Positions 34,804 through 43,531 of a DNA stretch of 64,000 nt are shown piece by piece. The DNA lies in the NCBI RefSeq assembly GCF_900104815.1, contig NZ_FNTD01000004.1:7935001-7999000 (forward strand), given 5' to 3'. Source of the DNA: Streptomyces misionensis (GTDB lineage Bacteria; Actinomycetota; Actinomycetes; Streptomycetales; Streptomycetaceae). The translations under genes were made by a program, and so were the position numbers. Each line of letters begins with the position of its first letter. Positions within the stretch are counted from its first letter, which is position 1. The notes under the pieces were generated by a model. It was not told where the DNA came from, ran no database searches, and saw only the letters and a program-made list of their open reading frames with translations.

Positions 34804-35017
34804 ACAGGCAGAGATCGAGGACGGGCAGGCGCCCGCACGTGTCCGCGAAGCCGCGTAGGGGGAGCGGCAGCCAACCCACCACGTGCGGCCCCTCGCCGTT
34901 GCAGCGGTCCCGGGCGCCGCGGGCCGAAGGCCCCCTTGCCGGTCGTCGCGCACGCCGTACGCGCATGATCCGGCAGGGGCGGCGGCCCCCGGCGATCAGC
35001 TTGGCGCGGGAGAGGGA

Positions 35018-35365
35018 TCAGCGGTGGCCCAGCAGGTTGACCACGCGGCCGCTGGGGTCGCGGACGAAGAACCGCCGCACTCCCCACTCCTCGTCCTGCA
35101 AGGGGTGGACGATCTCTGCACCGCGCTCCCGCATGACCGCGTAGGCGGCATCCACGTCGTCCACCTCCACGCTCATGTCGGGGGTGACCGGAGCCGTCTT
35201 GTCGCCGGCCGTGACGCTGATCTGCGCCGCCGGGTTGGACGGGGATGCGAGGGTCATGATCCAACCGTGATTCATGACCTCCTCGAAGCCGAGCAGGCCG
35301 TAGAACTCCCGGCTCTCCCGCGCAGCCGGAGAGTGGATGTTGGGCACGACGCGACGAACGGTCAT
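35018..35365 (-). CDS. VOC-family (glyoxalase-like) protein
   Basis: 115 residues from ATG 35365, with TGGAG upstream; longer in-frame starts extend into non-conserved sequence. A single glyoxalase/bleomycin-resistance fold unit: REFYGLLGFEEVMNHGWIMTLAS, VDDVDAAYAVMRERGAEIVHPLQDEEWGVRRFFVRDPSGRVVNLLGH. The C-terminal R-D-P-x-G-x-V-V-N pattern is the usual second beta-alpha-beta end. Function cannot be assigned beyond metal-dependent or ligand-binding VOC. Confidence 0.88.
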   Translation of the reverse strand: MTVRRVVPNIHSPAARESREFYGLLGFEEVMNHGWIMTLASPSNPAAQISVTAGDKTAPVTPDMSVEVDDVDAAYAVMRERGAEIVHPLQDEEWGVRRFFVRDPSGRVVNLLGHR

Positions 35366-35500
35366 CGGGCGACTCCAAACGAGATCGGGACAGGCCGTCC
35401 CCCGGAGCACTTCTATGGCAAAAGAGGCCGCGTCGCATAGGGTGCTGTTGCGTCTCCGAGGGCAGCCCTTGGAATCGATCACCTAGGTTGAGCGCAGGTC

Positions 35501-36514
35501 ATGGGATTCCTCGAGCGCGTCGACGGCTTCCAGAGACGCCACCACTGGGTGGGTCTGCCGCTCGGCGTCCTGTACAAGTTCTACGACGACCAGGGTCTGT
35601 ACCTCGCGGCCCTGCTCACGTACTACGGCTTCCTCTCGCTCTTCCCGCTGTTCCTCATCCTCGTCGCCGTCCTGAGCACCTTCCTCAGCGACGATCCCTC
35701 CCTGCGCCAGCAGGTCATGGACTCGGCGCTGCGCAAGTTCCCGGTCATCGGCGACCAGCTCGGCCACAACATCCACTCCTTCCGCGGCAACGGGGCCGCG
35801 CTCGCCGCGGGTATCGCGGGCAGCGTCTACGGTTCCCTCGGTGTCGCCCAGGCCGCGCAGTACGCCCTCAACAAGATCTGGGCGGTTCCCCGGCACGCCC
35901 GCCCGGACCCGCTCCGCTCGAGGCTGAAGGGGATGGTGTTCCTGCTGGTCCTCGCGGTCGGACTGTGCGCGTCCACCCTGCTGTCGGTGGCGGCGTCCCA
36001 GACGTACCTGTTCGGCGTGCGGCTGCGGGGTGCCAGCTGGCTCGCCGTCACCGCCGGTTCCGTGGGCCTGAACACGCTCCTGCTGCTCGTGAGTTACCGG
36101 TTGCTGACCCACCGGGCACTGCCGCTGCGCCGGCTCGCCGGAGTGGCGCTGGGCGGCGCCTGCGCGTGGCAGGCGTTGCAATGGGTGGGCTCCTACTACG
36201 TCAGCCACGTGCTGCACGGGGCCACCGCCACCTACGGCATGTTCGGCATCGTCCTGGGCCTGCTCGCCTGGCTCTACGTCGGGGCCCTGATCTTCATCAT
36301 GGCGGCCGAGGCGGGGGCCGTGTGGGTGATGCGCCTGTGGCCCCGCAGCCTGCTGACGCCGTTCACGGACCGGGTGCAGCTGAGCGCGGCCGACCGCCGC
36401 GCCTACCGGTCGTACGCCGCCACCGAGGCCTTCAAGGGGTTCCAGAAGGTCAGCGTGCGCTTCGATCCGCCGCCCGAACCCCCGCACGGGAAACCGCCGG
36501 ACGACGCCTCCTGA
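35501..36514 (+). CDS. YihY/virulence factor BrkB family membrane protein
   Basis: 337 residues. Six or so hydrophobic segments with family markers LAALLTYYGFLSLFPLFLILVA, the central VYGSLGVAQAAQYALNKIWAVPRHARP and the late TYGMFGIVLGLLAWLYVGALIFIMAAEAGAV. The C-terminal 50 residues are hydrophilic. The biochemical role of the family is not settled (once proposed as an RNase BN, since withdrawn). Neighbours suggest an envelope context. The upstream gene is divergent. Confidence 0.9.
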   Translation: MGFLERVDGFQRRHHWVGLPLGVLYKFYDDQGLYLAALLTYYGFLSLFPLFLILVAVLSTFLSDDPSLRQQVMDSALRKFPVIGDQLGHNIHSFRGNGAALAAGIAGSVYGSLGVAQAAQYALNKIWAVPRHARPDPLRSRLKGMVFLLVLAVGLCASTLLSVAASQTYLFGVRLRGASWLAVTAGSVGLNTLLLLVSYRLLTHRALPLRRLAGVALGGACAWQALQWVGSYYVSHVLHGATATYGMFGIVLGLLAWLYVGALIFIMAAEAGAVWVMRLWPRSLLTPFTDRVQLSAADRRAYRSYAATEAFKGFQKVSVRFDPPPEPPHGKPPDDAS

Positions 36515-36570
36515 GGCGCGCCCGCACTGGCCACCTGGGGGCCGGCCTCCGTTCACCCACAACGATCATC

Positions 36571-37929
36571 ATGCGCCCTATGAAACGGGTCGCCCCCATC
36601 ATCGCCCTCGGACTGTCCGCACTGCTCGCCGCCTCGGTGCCCGCCCACGCCACCGGCTCGCGGCCCCTCGACAGCTACGGGACCAAGGCGTCGTACGAGC
36701 CGCGGCAGAACGACCGCGGCTACCAGCAAGCTCCCAAGGGCTACGTCCCCGTCTTCACCGAGACCGTCTCCCGGCACGGCTCGCGCGCCGCGACCAGCGG
36801 CAAGGACGGCGACCTCGTCCTCGGGCTGTGGGACCAGGCCGCCAGTGAAGGCCAGCTCACCTCCGCCGGCAGGCGGCTCGGGCCCGACGTGCGCACGCTC
36901 CTCGCCGCCATGGACGAGATCGGCTACGGAAACCTGAGCGGGCGCGGCGAGCAGGAGCTGCGCGGCACCGCCGCACGCATGGAGCAGCGGCTTCCGGACC
37001 TGTTCCGGCGGATCGCCAAGGACTCCGCACCCATCGACGTCGTCAACTCCGGCGAGGCACGCGCCGTCGCCAGCGGCAACGTGTTCACCGGCGCCCTCGC
37101 CGCCGAGGACCCCGCCCTGAAGCCGCTCATCCGGCCCGCCCGGTCCGACAGGGACCTGCTCTATTTCCACAAGTCGGCCGGCGGCGCCGCCTACCGCGAC
37201 TACATCGACCACGACCAGCGGCTGGCCGCCACCCTCAAGAGCATCACCGATCAGCCCGCCACCCGGCAGGCCGCCCGCAGGGTCCTGGAGAGGATCTTCA
37301 GCCCCGCGTTCGTCCAGCGCATCGCGGACGGCGAGTTCTCCTCCTCGGACGTCGACGCCGCCCAGGCCGTCTACAACCTCTACGCGATCGCCCCGGCGAT
37401 GAGCGCCGAGATGCCGGACGGCCGCGCCCTGCCCATGGGGCGCTACATCGCACCGCGCGACGCCGCATGGTTCGGCTACCTGAGCGACGCCGAGGACTTC
37501 TACGAGAAGGGCCCCGGCTTCGCGGACAGCGACATCACCTACCAGATGGCGGACGTCCTGCTCGACGACTTCTTCAAGCAGGTCGAGGCCAAGCGTGACG
37601 GCACGAGCACGCTGGGCGCGGAGCTGCGCTTCACGCACGCCGAGGAGATCATCCCGCTGGCCGCGCTGATGGGCCTGCCGGGCAGCACCGAAGCGGCGAC
37701 GCCCGACCGGCCGTACACCTATGCCGACAACACGTGGCGCGGGGCGTCCGTCGCCCCGATGGCGGCGAACATCCAGTGGGACGTCTTCCGCAAGGGCGAC
37801 ACCTACCTGGTACGGATGCTCTACAACGAGAAGGAGACCGCCTTCAAGCAGGGCTGCCGACCGGTGTCCAAGGGCAGCGCGTTCTACGACCTGAACGAAC
37901 TCGAACGCTGCTTCGGCCGCACGAGCTGA
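36571..37929 (+). CDS. Secreted histidine phosphatase, MINPP-like
   Basis: 452 residues, signal peptide VAPIIALGLSALLAASVPAHA. ATG 36571 is used; ATG 36580 is equally possible, and no ribosome site distinguishes them. The phospho-acceptor motif is VSRHGSRA (Arg68-His69-Gly70) and the proton-donor motif is THAEE (His356-Ala-Glu358). HAE in place of the HD of ordinary phytases is the mark of multiple-inositol-polyphosphate phosphatases. It likely strips phosphate from inositol phosphates or related esters outside the cell. Three Cys near the end are compatible with a disulfide. Confidence 0.85.
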   Translation: MRPMKRVAPIIALGLSALLAASVPAHATGSRPLDSYGTKASYEPRQNDRGYQQAPKGYVPVFTETVSRHGSRAATSGKDGDLVLGLWDQAASEGQLTSAGRRLGPDVRTLLAAMDEIGYGNLSGRGEQELRGTAARMEQRLPDLFRRIAKDSAPIDVVNSGEARAVASGNVFTGALAAEDPALKPLIRPARSDRDLLYFHKSAGGAAYRDYIDHDQRLAATLKSITDQPATRQAARRVLERIFSPAFVQRIADGEFSSSDVDAAQAVYNLYAIAPAMSAEMPDGRALPMGRYIAPRDAAWFGYLSDAEDFYEKGPGFADSDITYQMADVLLDDFFKQVEAKRDGTSTLGAELRFTHAEEIIPLAALMGLPGSTEAATPDRPYTYADNTWRGASVAPMAANIQWDVFRKGDTYLVRMLYNEKETAFKQGCRPVSKGSAFYDLNELERCFGRTS

Positions 37930-38029
37930 GGGCCACCGAGACGCGCTCGCCGGGGCGGTGGACCCACTGCCGAGCCGCCCCGGGCCACGGCGTCACGCAC
38001 GCCGCCGGCACGCGGACATCGCCGCCGTC

Positions 38030-38455
38030 CTAGGCACCGCGTACGACGACCGCGTACTCGCCGATGCCCAGGAGGTGGTTCCCGGAGATCTCGCCGAGAG
38101 CCGTGTACAGCGTGTGGAGGTGCCCGGTGGTCGTGTCGAACGCGACGTCCTTGACGGTGCCGTGCGCGGTGCCGTGCTCCGTGAGGACCCGCTTGCCGAG
38201 GATCTCGTGATGGGTGGGGAAATCGTCCCGGCCGGAACCGGCCGAGGCGCGGGACCGTACGACGACGGCGCTCCGTCCCACCCCTTCGATCAGGTCCCAG
38301 CCGATCGTCGTCGCGTGTTTCGGAGCGCCGGACAGACGCACGCAGACGACGCTCCTGGTGCGCGGGTCGATGGTCAGCCCGCTCACGAGGCCCAGCTCTT
38401 CGGCTTCCTCGGCCGTGATCACGGGAAGCCCGTGGGCCTGACTCACCAGCATCAT
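38030..38455 (-). CDS. PRC-barrel protein, second of operon
   Basis: 141 residues containing two PRC-barrel-like beta units (SGLTIDPRTRSVVCVRLSG... and GTAHGTVKDVAFDTTTGHLHTLYT). Its start overlaps the stop of the preceding PRC-barrel gene (ATGA). Such barrels bind partner proteins or RNA, for example in photosynthetic reaction centres and RimM. Both PRC proteins follow a tiny membrane protein, so a membrane-associated scaffold is plausible. No catalytic motif. Confidence 0.8.
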   Translation of the reverse strand: MMLVSQAHGLPVITAEEAEELGLVSGLTIDPRTRSVVCVRLSGAPKHATTIGWDLIEGVGRSAVVVRSRASAGSGRDDFPTHHEILGKRVLTEHGTAHGTVKDVAFDTTTGHLHTLYTALGEISGNHLLGIGEYAVVVRGA

Positions 38456-39063
38456 GCCTGGGTCTCCTCGGGTTTCGTGGGCGTGAGGTGGGACGGCCTC
38501 GCGGTGTAGCGGCGGAAGGCCTCGACCTGGGCGCCGAAGCTGGGCAGGTCGTCGGCCACGAAGTGGCGGGCGTGCGCGGGGACGACCATGGCGCGTCCGG
38601 AGACGGCGAGCGCCTCTCCGCGCGGGATGAACCCCCTGCGCTCTTCGTGGCCGGAGTCGGTGTCCTCCTTCACGGCGATCTCGAAGCCGATCAGCCGTCC
38701 GCTGCCGCCGGCCTCGATCACGACGTCCAGGACGGTGCCCGCCTCGGTCCCCTGGTCGGTGAGGACCGGCGCGCCGATGACCTGCCCGTGCCCGGCTTCA
38801 TGGGTCGCCAGGACCGCCTTCCGCTCCACCAGGACCGCCGCACTGGGCACCATCACGGCGGAGGGGCCGATGGCGTGCACTCCGGAGAACGGCAGGCTCA
38901 CCTTGAGCGGACCGGCGAGCAGGCCGCGCCCGCTCAAGGTGAAGCCGGTGATCCGGCCCGCCTTGAAGTCGAAAACGGTGTCCTTGACCTGGGCGACCGC
39001 CTCGCCGCTCAGCGTCACGACCACCCGCTTGGTCAGTTCCGAGGCGAGCAGGGGAGTGATCAC
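38452..39063 (-). CDS. PRC-barrel protein, first of operon
   Basis: 203 residues, GTG start that overlaps the stop of the 48-codon gene before it. Two PRC-like units: GEAVAQVKDTVFDFKAGRITGFTLSG and GTEAGTVLDVVIEAGGSGRLIGFEIA. The C-terminal 60 residues are less conserved and hydrophilic. In streptomycetes such proteins occur in general-stress regions. It forms a tight three-gene unit with its neighbours on both sides. Confidence 0.8.
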   Translation of the reverse strand: MITPLLASELTKRVVVTLSGEAVAQVKDTVFDFKAGRITGFTLSGRGLLAGPLKVSLPFSGVHAIGPSAVMVPSAAVLVERKAVLATHEAGHGQVIGAPVLTDQGTEAGTVLDVVIEAGGSGRLIGFEIAVKEDTDSGHEERRGFIPRGEALAVSGRAMVVPAHARHFVADDLPSFGAQVEAFRRYTARPSHLTPTKPEETQA

Positions 39064-39206
39064 CGCGATCCCTCCCCGCCCGGCCGGCGACCCGAACGCA
39101 CCGCGATCACCGTTCCGCTACGGCGTTTGGCCTGGATGACCACTGCCGCCGCGGCGAGTAACACCGCCACCGCGATGAAGAAGACAATCCAGCCAGACCA
39201 TTCCAT
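39060..39206 (-). CDS. 48-residue single-span membrane protein
   Basis: ATG 39206 with a strong GAGGAGG six bases upstream. Sequence begins MEWSGWIVFFIAVAVLLAAA, a membrane helix with N-out or N-in short end, then VVIQAKRRSG and a basic tail. The TGA overlaps the GTG start of the PRC-barrel gene (GTGA), so translation is coupled. The ribosome site, overlap and codon bias make it convincing despite the size. It would anchor at the membrane; a role with the two PRC proteins is inferred from the operon. Confidence 0.8.
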   Translation of the reverse strand: MEWSGWIVFFIAVAVLLAAAAVVIQAKRRSGTVIAVRSGRRPGGEGSR

Positions 39207-39397
39207 CGCCGACCTCCTCGTGCCGTCTTCGCCAGCGCCGCCGCCCTGTGCGGCGCGTCCCTGCGCTTCCTGCTTCCCGCGCGGGGGAGTCGCACGCCTT
39301 CCTCCGAAGCACTCTCCCGCCCCGGCCGCGCGCGGAAATGACGGGTTCTTGGGAGGTCAGGGCGCATGGAGGCCGGTTGCCGGGCAATGCGCGAGGG

Positions 39398-40981
39398 GTG
39401 ACACGCATTGTGATCGTCCTCCTGACCACCATCGCCGCGATCGTGAGCGCCGCGGCAGCCGTCGGAAGCTCGCCCTACTGGTGGTTCGCGGCCCTTCCGC
39501 TGTTGTCCCTGGGCGTGCTGGGCGGCTGGGACCTGATCCAGCGGGAGCACTCGGTGCTGCGCAACTATCCCGTCCTCGGCCATGCCCGCTTCCTCATGGA
39601 ACGCATACGCCCGGAACTGCAGCAGTACTTCATCGAGCGGAACTATGACGGGCGCCCCTTCGACCGGGACGTGCGAAGCATGGTCTACGAGCGGGCCAAG
39701 GGCACGGACGCGGAGGAGCCGTTCGGCACCGAACGGGACGTGTACCAGCCCGGCCACGAGTTCCTGGTTCCGTCGATGGCCCCCTGCCCGGTGCCGGAGC
39801 ACCCGCCGCGCGTACGCGTCGGCGGCCCGGAATGCGCCCGCCCCTACGACATGGCACTGCTGAACGTGTCCGCGATGAGCTTCGGCTCGCTGTCCGCCAA
39901 CGCGGTCCTCGCGCTCAACGGAGGGGCGGCGGCCGGAGGATTCGCCCAGGACACCGGTGAGGGCGGCCTGTCCGAGTACCACCTGCGCCCGGGTGGCGAC
40001 CTCGTGTGGGAGATCGGCACCGGGTACTTCGGCTGCCGCACCGAGGACGGTGACTTCGACGCGGCCGAGTTCGCCGACAAAGCCGCACACGACCACGTCA
40101 AGTGCGTGTCCCTGAAGTTGTCGCAGGGCGCCAAGCCCGGCATCGGCGGGGTGCTGCCGGGAGCCAAGGTGAACGCCGAGATCGCGCGGGTCCGTGACGT
40201 GCCCGAAGGCCGGACGGTCGTCTCCCCGCCGTACCACCGCGTGTTCTCCACTCCGCGCGAACTCGTGCGGTTCATCGCCCGCATGCGCGAGCTGTCCGGT
40301 GGCAAGCCCGCCGGGTTCAAGCTCTGTGTGGGCTCGCGCCGGCAGTTCCTGGCCGTGTGCAAGGCGATGGTGGAGGAGGGGACCGCCCCGGACTTCATCG
40401 TGGTCGACGGCTCCGAGGGAGGGACGGGCGCGGCACCGCTGGAGTTCGCCGACCACGTGGGCACCCCGCTCACCGAGGGGTTGCTCACCGTGCACAACGC
40501 CCTCGTGGGCGCGGGACTCCGCGACCGGATCAAGATCGGGGCCAGCGGCAAGATCGCCACCGGAACCGACCTCGTCAAGCGCATGGTGCAGGGCGCCGAC
40601 TACGGCAACGCCGCGCGCGCGATGATGTTCGCCGTCGGCTGCATCCAGGCGCAGCGGTGCCATACGAACACCTGCCCCACCGGCGTCACCACCCAGGATC
40701 CCCGCCGGGCCCGTGCCCTCGACGTCCAGGACAAGACGGCACGCGTGCGCCGATTCCAGGAGGCGACCGTGGCCGGCGCGCTCCAGATCATGGCGTCCAT
40801 GGGCGTCACGGATCCGGCGGACCTGCGTCCGCACATGCTCCGTCGACGCGTCGACCCCGTCACCGAGCGCTCCTACGAAGAACTGTACGAGTGGCTCGCG
40901 CCGGGGCAGTTGCTCGCCGAGCCACCGGCCTCTTGGGCGGCCGACTGGGAGGCCGCCGACCCCGACCGTTTCACCGTCTGA
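39398..40981 (+). CDS. FMN-binding glutamate synthase-family protein with membrane anchor
   Basis: About 527 residues from GTG 39398; a GTG at 39410 is an alternative, as the ribosome site GCGAGGGG is nearer to one and farther from the other than usual. Two N-terminal hydrophobic segments (VIVLLTTIAAIVSAAAA, WWFAALPLLSLGVLGG) precede a GltS-type TIM barrel: SAMSFGSLSANAVLALNGGA, SLKLSQGAKPGIGGVLPG, VVDGSEGGTGAAP, IGASGKIATGTD, and the Fe-S cysteines GCIQAQRCHTNTCPTG. It lacks the glutaminase and PII-like parts of true GltB, so the nitrogen donor and reaction are uncertain. Followed after 14 bases by pyruvate oxidase, probably one operon. Confidence 0.88.
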   Translation: MTRIVIVLLTTIAAIVSAAAAVGSSPYWWFAALPLLSLGVLGGWDLIQREHSVLRNYPVLGHARFLMERIRPELQQYFIERNYDGRPFDRDVRSMVYERAKGTDAEEPFGTERDVYQPGHEFLVPSMAPCPVPEHPPRVRVGGPECARPYDMALLNVSAMSFGSLSANAVLALNGGAAAGGFAQDTGEGGLSEYHLRPGGDLVWEIGTGYFGCRTEDGDFDAAEFADKAAHDHVKCVSLKLSQGAKPGIGGVLPGAKVNAEIARVRDVPEGRTVVSPPYHRVFSTPRELVRFIARMRELSGGKPAGFKLCVGSRRQFLAVCKAMVEEGTAPDFIVVDGSEGGTGAAPLEFADHVGTPLTEGLLTVHNALVGAGLRDRIKIGASGKIATGTDLVKRMVQGADYGNAARAMMFAVGCIQAQRCHTNTCPTGVTTQDPRRARALDVQDKTARVRRFQEATVAGALQIMASMGVTDPADLRPHMLRRRVDPVTERSYEELYEWLAPGQLLAEPPASWAADWEAADPDRFTV

Positions 40982-40995
40982 CCCGGAGGAACCAC

Positions 40996-42750
40996 ATGTC
41001 CCGTACCGTTGCCCGCGTCATCGTGGACGCACTGAGCGAACTCGGCGTGCGCCAGGTGTTCGGCGTCGTGGGGGACGCGCTCAACCCCCTGACCGACGCC
41101 ATCCGAGGCACCGAGAACCTGGAATGGGTCGGTTGCCGGCACGAGGAGGCGGCGGCCTTCGCCGCGAGCGCCCAGTCCCAGCTCACCGGCACCCTCGGCG
41201 TGTGCATGGGCACCGTCGGACCCGGCTCCGTCCACCTCCTCAACGGACTGTACGACGCGGCCAAGAGCCACGCCCCGGTCCTGGCCATCGCCGGCCAGGT
41301 ACCGCTCGCCGAACTCGGCAGCGACTACTTCCAGGAAGTCGACAACGACGCCCTCTTCAGCGACGTGGCCGTCTTCCGCGCCACCATCACCTCGCCCGAC
41401 CAACTGCCGCAGATGCTGGAGACGGCGGTGCGCAACGCGCTCGGCCGCAGGGGAGTCGCCGTCCTCACCGTGCCGGGCGACCTCGGAGAGCGGGAGGTGA
41501 GCGGCGACCGGCCGCCCCGGTTCTCCCTGACCCCTGCGGTGAGCCGGCCGGACGCGTCGGCCGGCCGGCGCGCCGCGGAACTCCTCGACCGCTCGGAGCG
41601 CGTCACCATGCTCGTCGGCGAAGGAGCGCGCGCCGCCCGCGAGGACGTCCTCGCCCTCGCCGACCGTCTGGCCGCGCCGATGGTGCTCACCCTGAAGGCG
41701 AAGGCGGGCTTCGAAGGCGACCACAACCCCTACCAGGTCGGCCAGACCGGTCTGATCGGCAACCCGGCCGCTGCGGCGGCCCTCCAGGACGCGGACACCC
41801 TTCTGCTGCTCGGCACCGACTTCCCCTACCGGGACTGGTATCCCGAGGGCAGGACAGTGATCCAGGTCGACACCGAGGCCACTCACATCGGGCGCCGGGT
41901 GCCGGTCGACGTCGGGCTCGTGGGGGACGCCGGCGCCACCGTGCGCGACCTCCTGGAGCACCTCGCCACCGGGCCCGGGGACGCACGTGACCGTTCGCAC
42001 CTGGACAAGGCGCGAGAACGCTTCGACCGGTGGCGCGCCGGCCAGGCCCGGCTCGCCGACCCCCGTCACGACAAGGGCCTCGTCGGACGGCTCCGCTCCG
42101 CGCTGGACAACCGCGCCCACGACATCAGGCCCGAGGTGCTGGCCGCCGCGGTGGACCGCGCCGCCGCCGACGACGCCGTCTTCACCTCCGACACGGGCAT
42201 GGCCACGGTGTGGCTCTCCCGTTTCGTCGAGATGCGCGGTGAGCGACGCCTCATCGGCTCGTACAACCTCGGCTCGATGGCCAATGCCATGCCACAGGCG
42301 CTGGGCGCCCAGTGCCTGGACCGCGAGCGCCAGGTCGTGGCCTTCTGCGGAGACGGCGGGCTGAGCATGCTCCTCGGCGACCTCATGACACTCAAGACCC
42401 ACCGCCTGCCCGTCAAGCTCGTCGTCTTCGACAACCGCCGGCTGGGGATGGTGAAACTCGAACAGGAACAGGCCGGACTGCCCGAGTTCGGCACCGTGCT
42501 CGACAATCCCGACTTCGCCGCCGTGGCCGAGGCCATGGGCATCACCGGCATCCGCGTGACCGACCCGTCGGATGTGGAGAGCGCGGTGCGGCGGGCCTTC
42601 CGCAGCCCGGGTCCGGTCCTGCTGGACGTCCTCACCAACCCCGACGAGGTAGCCGTTCCGGCCCAGCCGACCGTCGAGCAGGGCTGGGGCTTCGCGGTGG
42701 CCAAGGTGAAGGAGGCCGTACGGAGCCTCGGGGACACGGACGAGCACTGA
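40996..42750 (+). CDS. poxB: Pyruvate oxidase-like ThDP enzyme
   Basis: 584 residues, CCGGAGGA six bases before ATG. ThDP-dependent fold: activating Glu in CRHEEAAAF (Glu50), VCMGTVGPGSVHLLNGLYDAA, AIAGQVP, YFQEVDND, and the diphosphate motif GDGGLSMLLGDLMT through DN. The order and GSDYFQEV signature match PoxB (pyruvate:quinone oxidoreductase; pyruvate to acetate and CO2, electrons to quinone). The C-terminus lacks a clear amphipathic lipid-binding helix of the E. coli type. It is probably co-transcribed with the glutamate synthase-like gene. Confidence 0.88.
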   Translation: MSRTVARVIVDALSELGVRQVFGVVGDALNPLTDAIRGTENLEWVGCRHEEAAAFAASAQSQLTGTLGVCMGTVGPGSVHLLNGLYDAAKSHAPVLAIAGQVPLAELGSDYFQEVDNDALFSDVAVFRATITSPDQLPQMLETAVRNALGRRGVAVLTVPGDLGEREVSGDRPPRFSLTPAVSRPDASAGRRAAELLDRSERVTMLVGEGARAAREDVLALADRLAAPMVLTLKAKAGFEGDHNPYQVGQTGLIGNPAAAAALQDADTLLLLGTDFPYRDWYPEGRTVIQVDTEATHIGRRVPVDVGLVGDAGATVRDLLEHLATGPGDARDRSHLDKARERFDRWRAGQARLADPRHDKGLVGRLRSALDNRAHDIRPEVLAAAVDRAAADDAVFTSDTGMATVWLSRFVEMRGERRLIGSYNLGSMANAMPQALGAQCLDRERQVVAFCGDGGLSMLLGDLMTLKTHRLPVKLVVFDNRRLGMVKLEQEQAGLPEFGTVLDNPDFAAVAEAMGITGIRVTDPSDVESAVRRAFRSPGPVLLDVLTNPDEVAVPAQPTVEQGWGFAVAKVKEAVRSLGDTDEH

Positions 42751-42879
42751 GCGCTTCGAGCGGCCGAGCGTCCGCGGTGCGGCGCGGGATGGCCGGGTGC
42801 CCGCCGGACGGGTGGCCGCGGCTGCCCATGTGGCGGCGCGGGAGCGCCAAACCGGCCGGGCCGGGGGATGCGTGAGGGC

Positions 42880-43341
42880 ATGAGCACTCACCATGACGGC
42901 CCGGACGGTGCGCACCGGCGCCCGCCGAATGTCTCGGACACCCTCGTCCAGGCCCTTGGGGCGTTGTCGAAGGCGCTGGAGACGACCGAACGTGCCCGCG
43001 GCCACCTCTACGCCTTCCACCAGCTCACCGGAGGTGCCGACTTCGCACTGGACCGTGCGGTAGCGCTGCTGCAGGAGGCCGGCCAGCACGGGTGGGCGGA
43101 CCGGGTGCAGCGGGAGATCCTGGGCCGCAACGTGATTCCCGGGCACTGGACGTTCCAGATCATCGAGGCCTACAACTCCACCTATTACGAGCCGTTCAAG
43201 GACATCGAAGCCCAGGCACGCCGGGAACTGGTCGCGGGCAGGGACCACTTGTACGAGGCCGAGCTGAAGGAGCGGCGTCGCACGCGCGGACACCCCGACC
43301 ACACCACCCGGCCGGACGCCGTCGGCTCGCTCGACGAGTAG
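42880..43341 (+). CDS. Conserved hypothetical protein
   Basis: 153 residues from ATG 42880 (GAGG four bases upstream); ATG 42868 is an alternative. All-alpha in appearance: VQALGALSKALETTERARGHLYAFHQLTG, DRAVALLQEAGQHGWADRVQREILGRNVIPGHWTFQIIEAYNSTYYEPF, and HLYEAELKERRRT. I recognise this pattern as a family of uncharacterised actinobacterial proteins but know of no function. It stands after pyruvate oxidase in the stress-like region. Confidence 0.75.
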   Translation: MSTHHDGPDGAHRRPPNVSDTLVQALGALSKALETTERARGHLYAFHQLTGGADFALDRAVALLQEAGQHGWADRVQREILGRNVIPGHWTFQIIEAYNSTYYEPFKDIEAQARRELVAGRDHLYEAELKERRRTRGHPDHTTRPDAVGSLDE

Positions 43342-43363
43342 GGACACGCCCGACGGTTCGAGC

Positions 43364-43510
43364 GGGCGCCGCCGCAGGGAGGTGGTCGAGGAACACCTCG
43401 CCCGGTCCGGCAGGCACGCCACGGCGGACCGGGTGGGGGAGGAGCTCACCGCGCTGAACGGCGCACCGGACCTGCCCCCGGTCCGGCTGGTCCCCGGCGC
43501 CATGGCAGGC
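43364..43510 (+). other. Possible gene fragment with coding-like codon bias
   Basis: In one plus-strand frame this stretch reads REVVEEHLARSGRHATADR, then VGEELTALNGAPDLPPVRLV, with G or C at almost all third positions and no start or stop that fits. It may be the remnant of a small conserved protein. An imperfect inverted repeat CGCCCG/CGGGCG (43347-43368) just before it could terminate the upstream gene. Confidence 0.3.
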
Positions 43511-43531
43511 GCCGGGCGCGCTCCTCACCCG

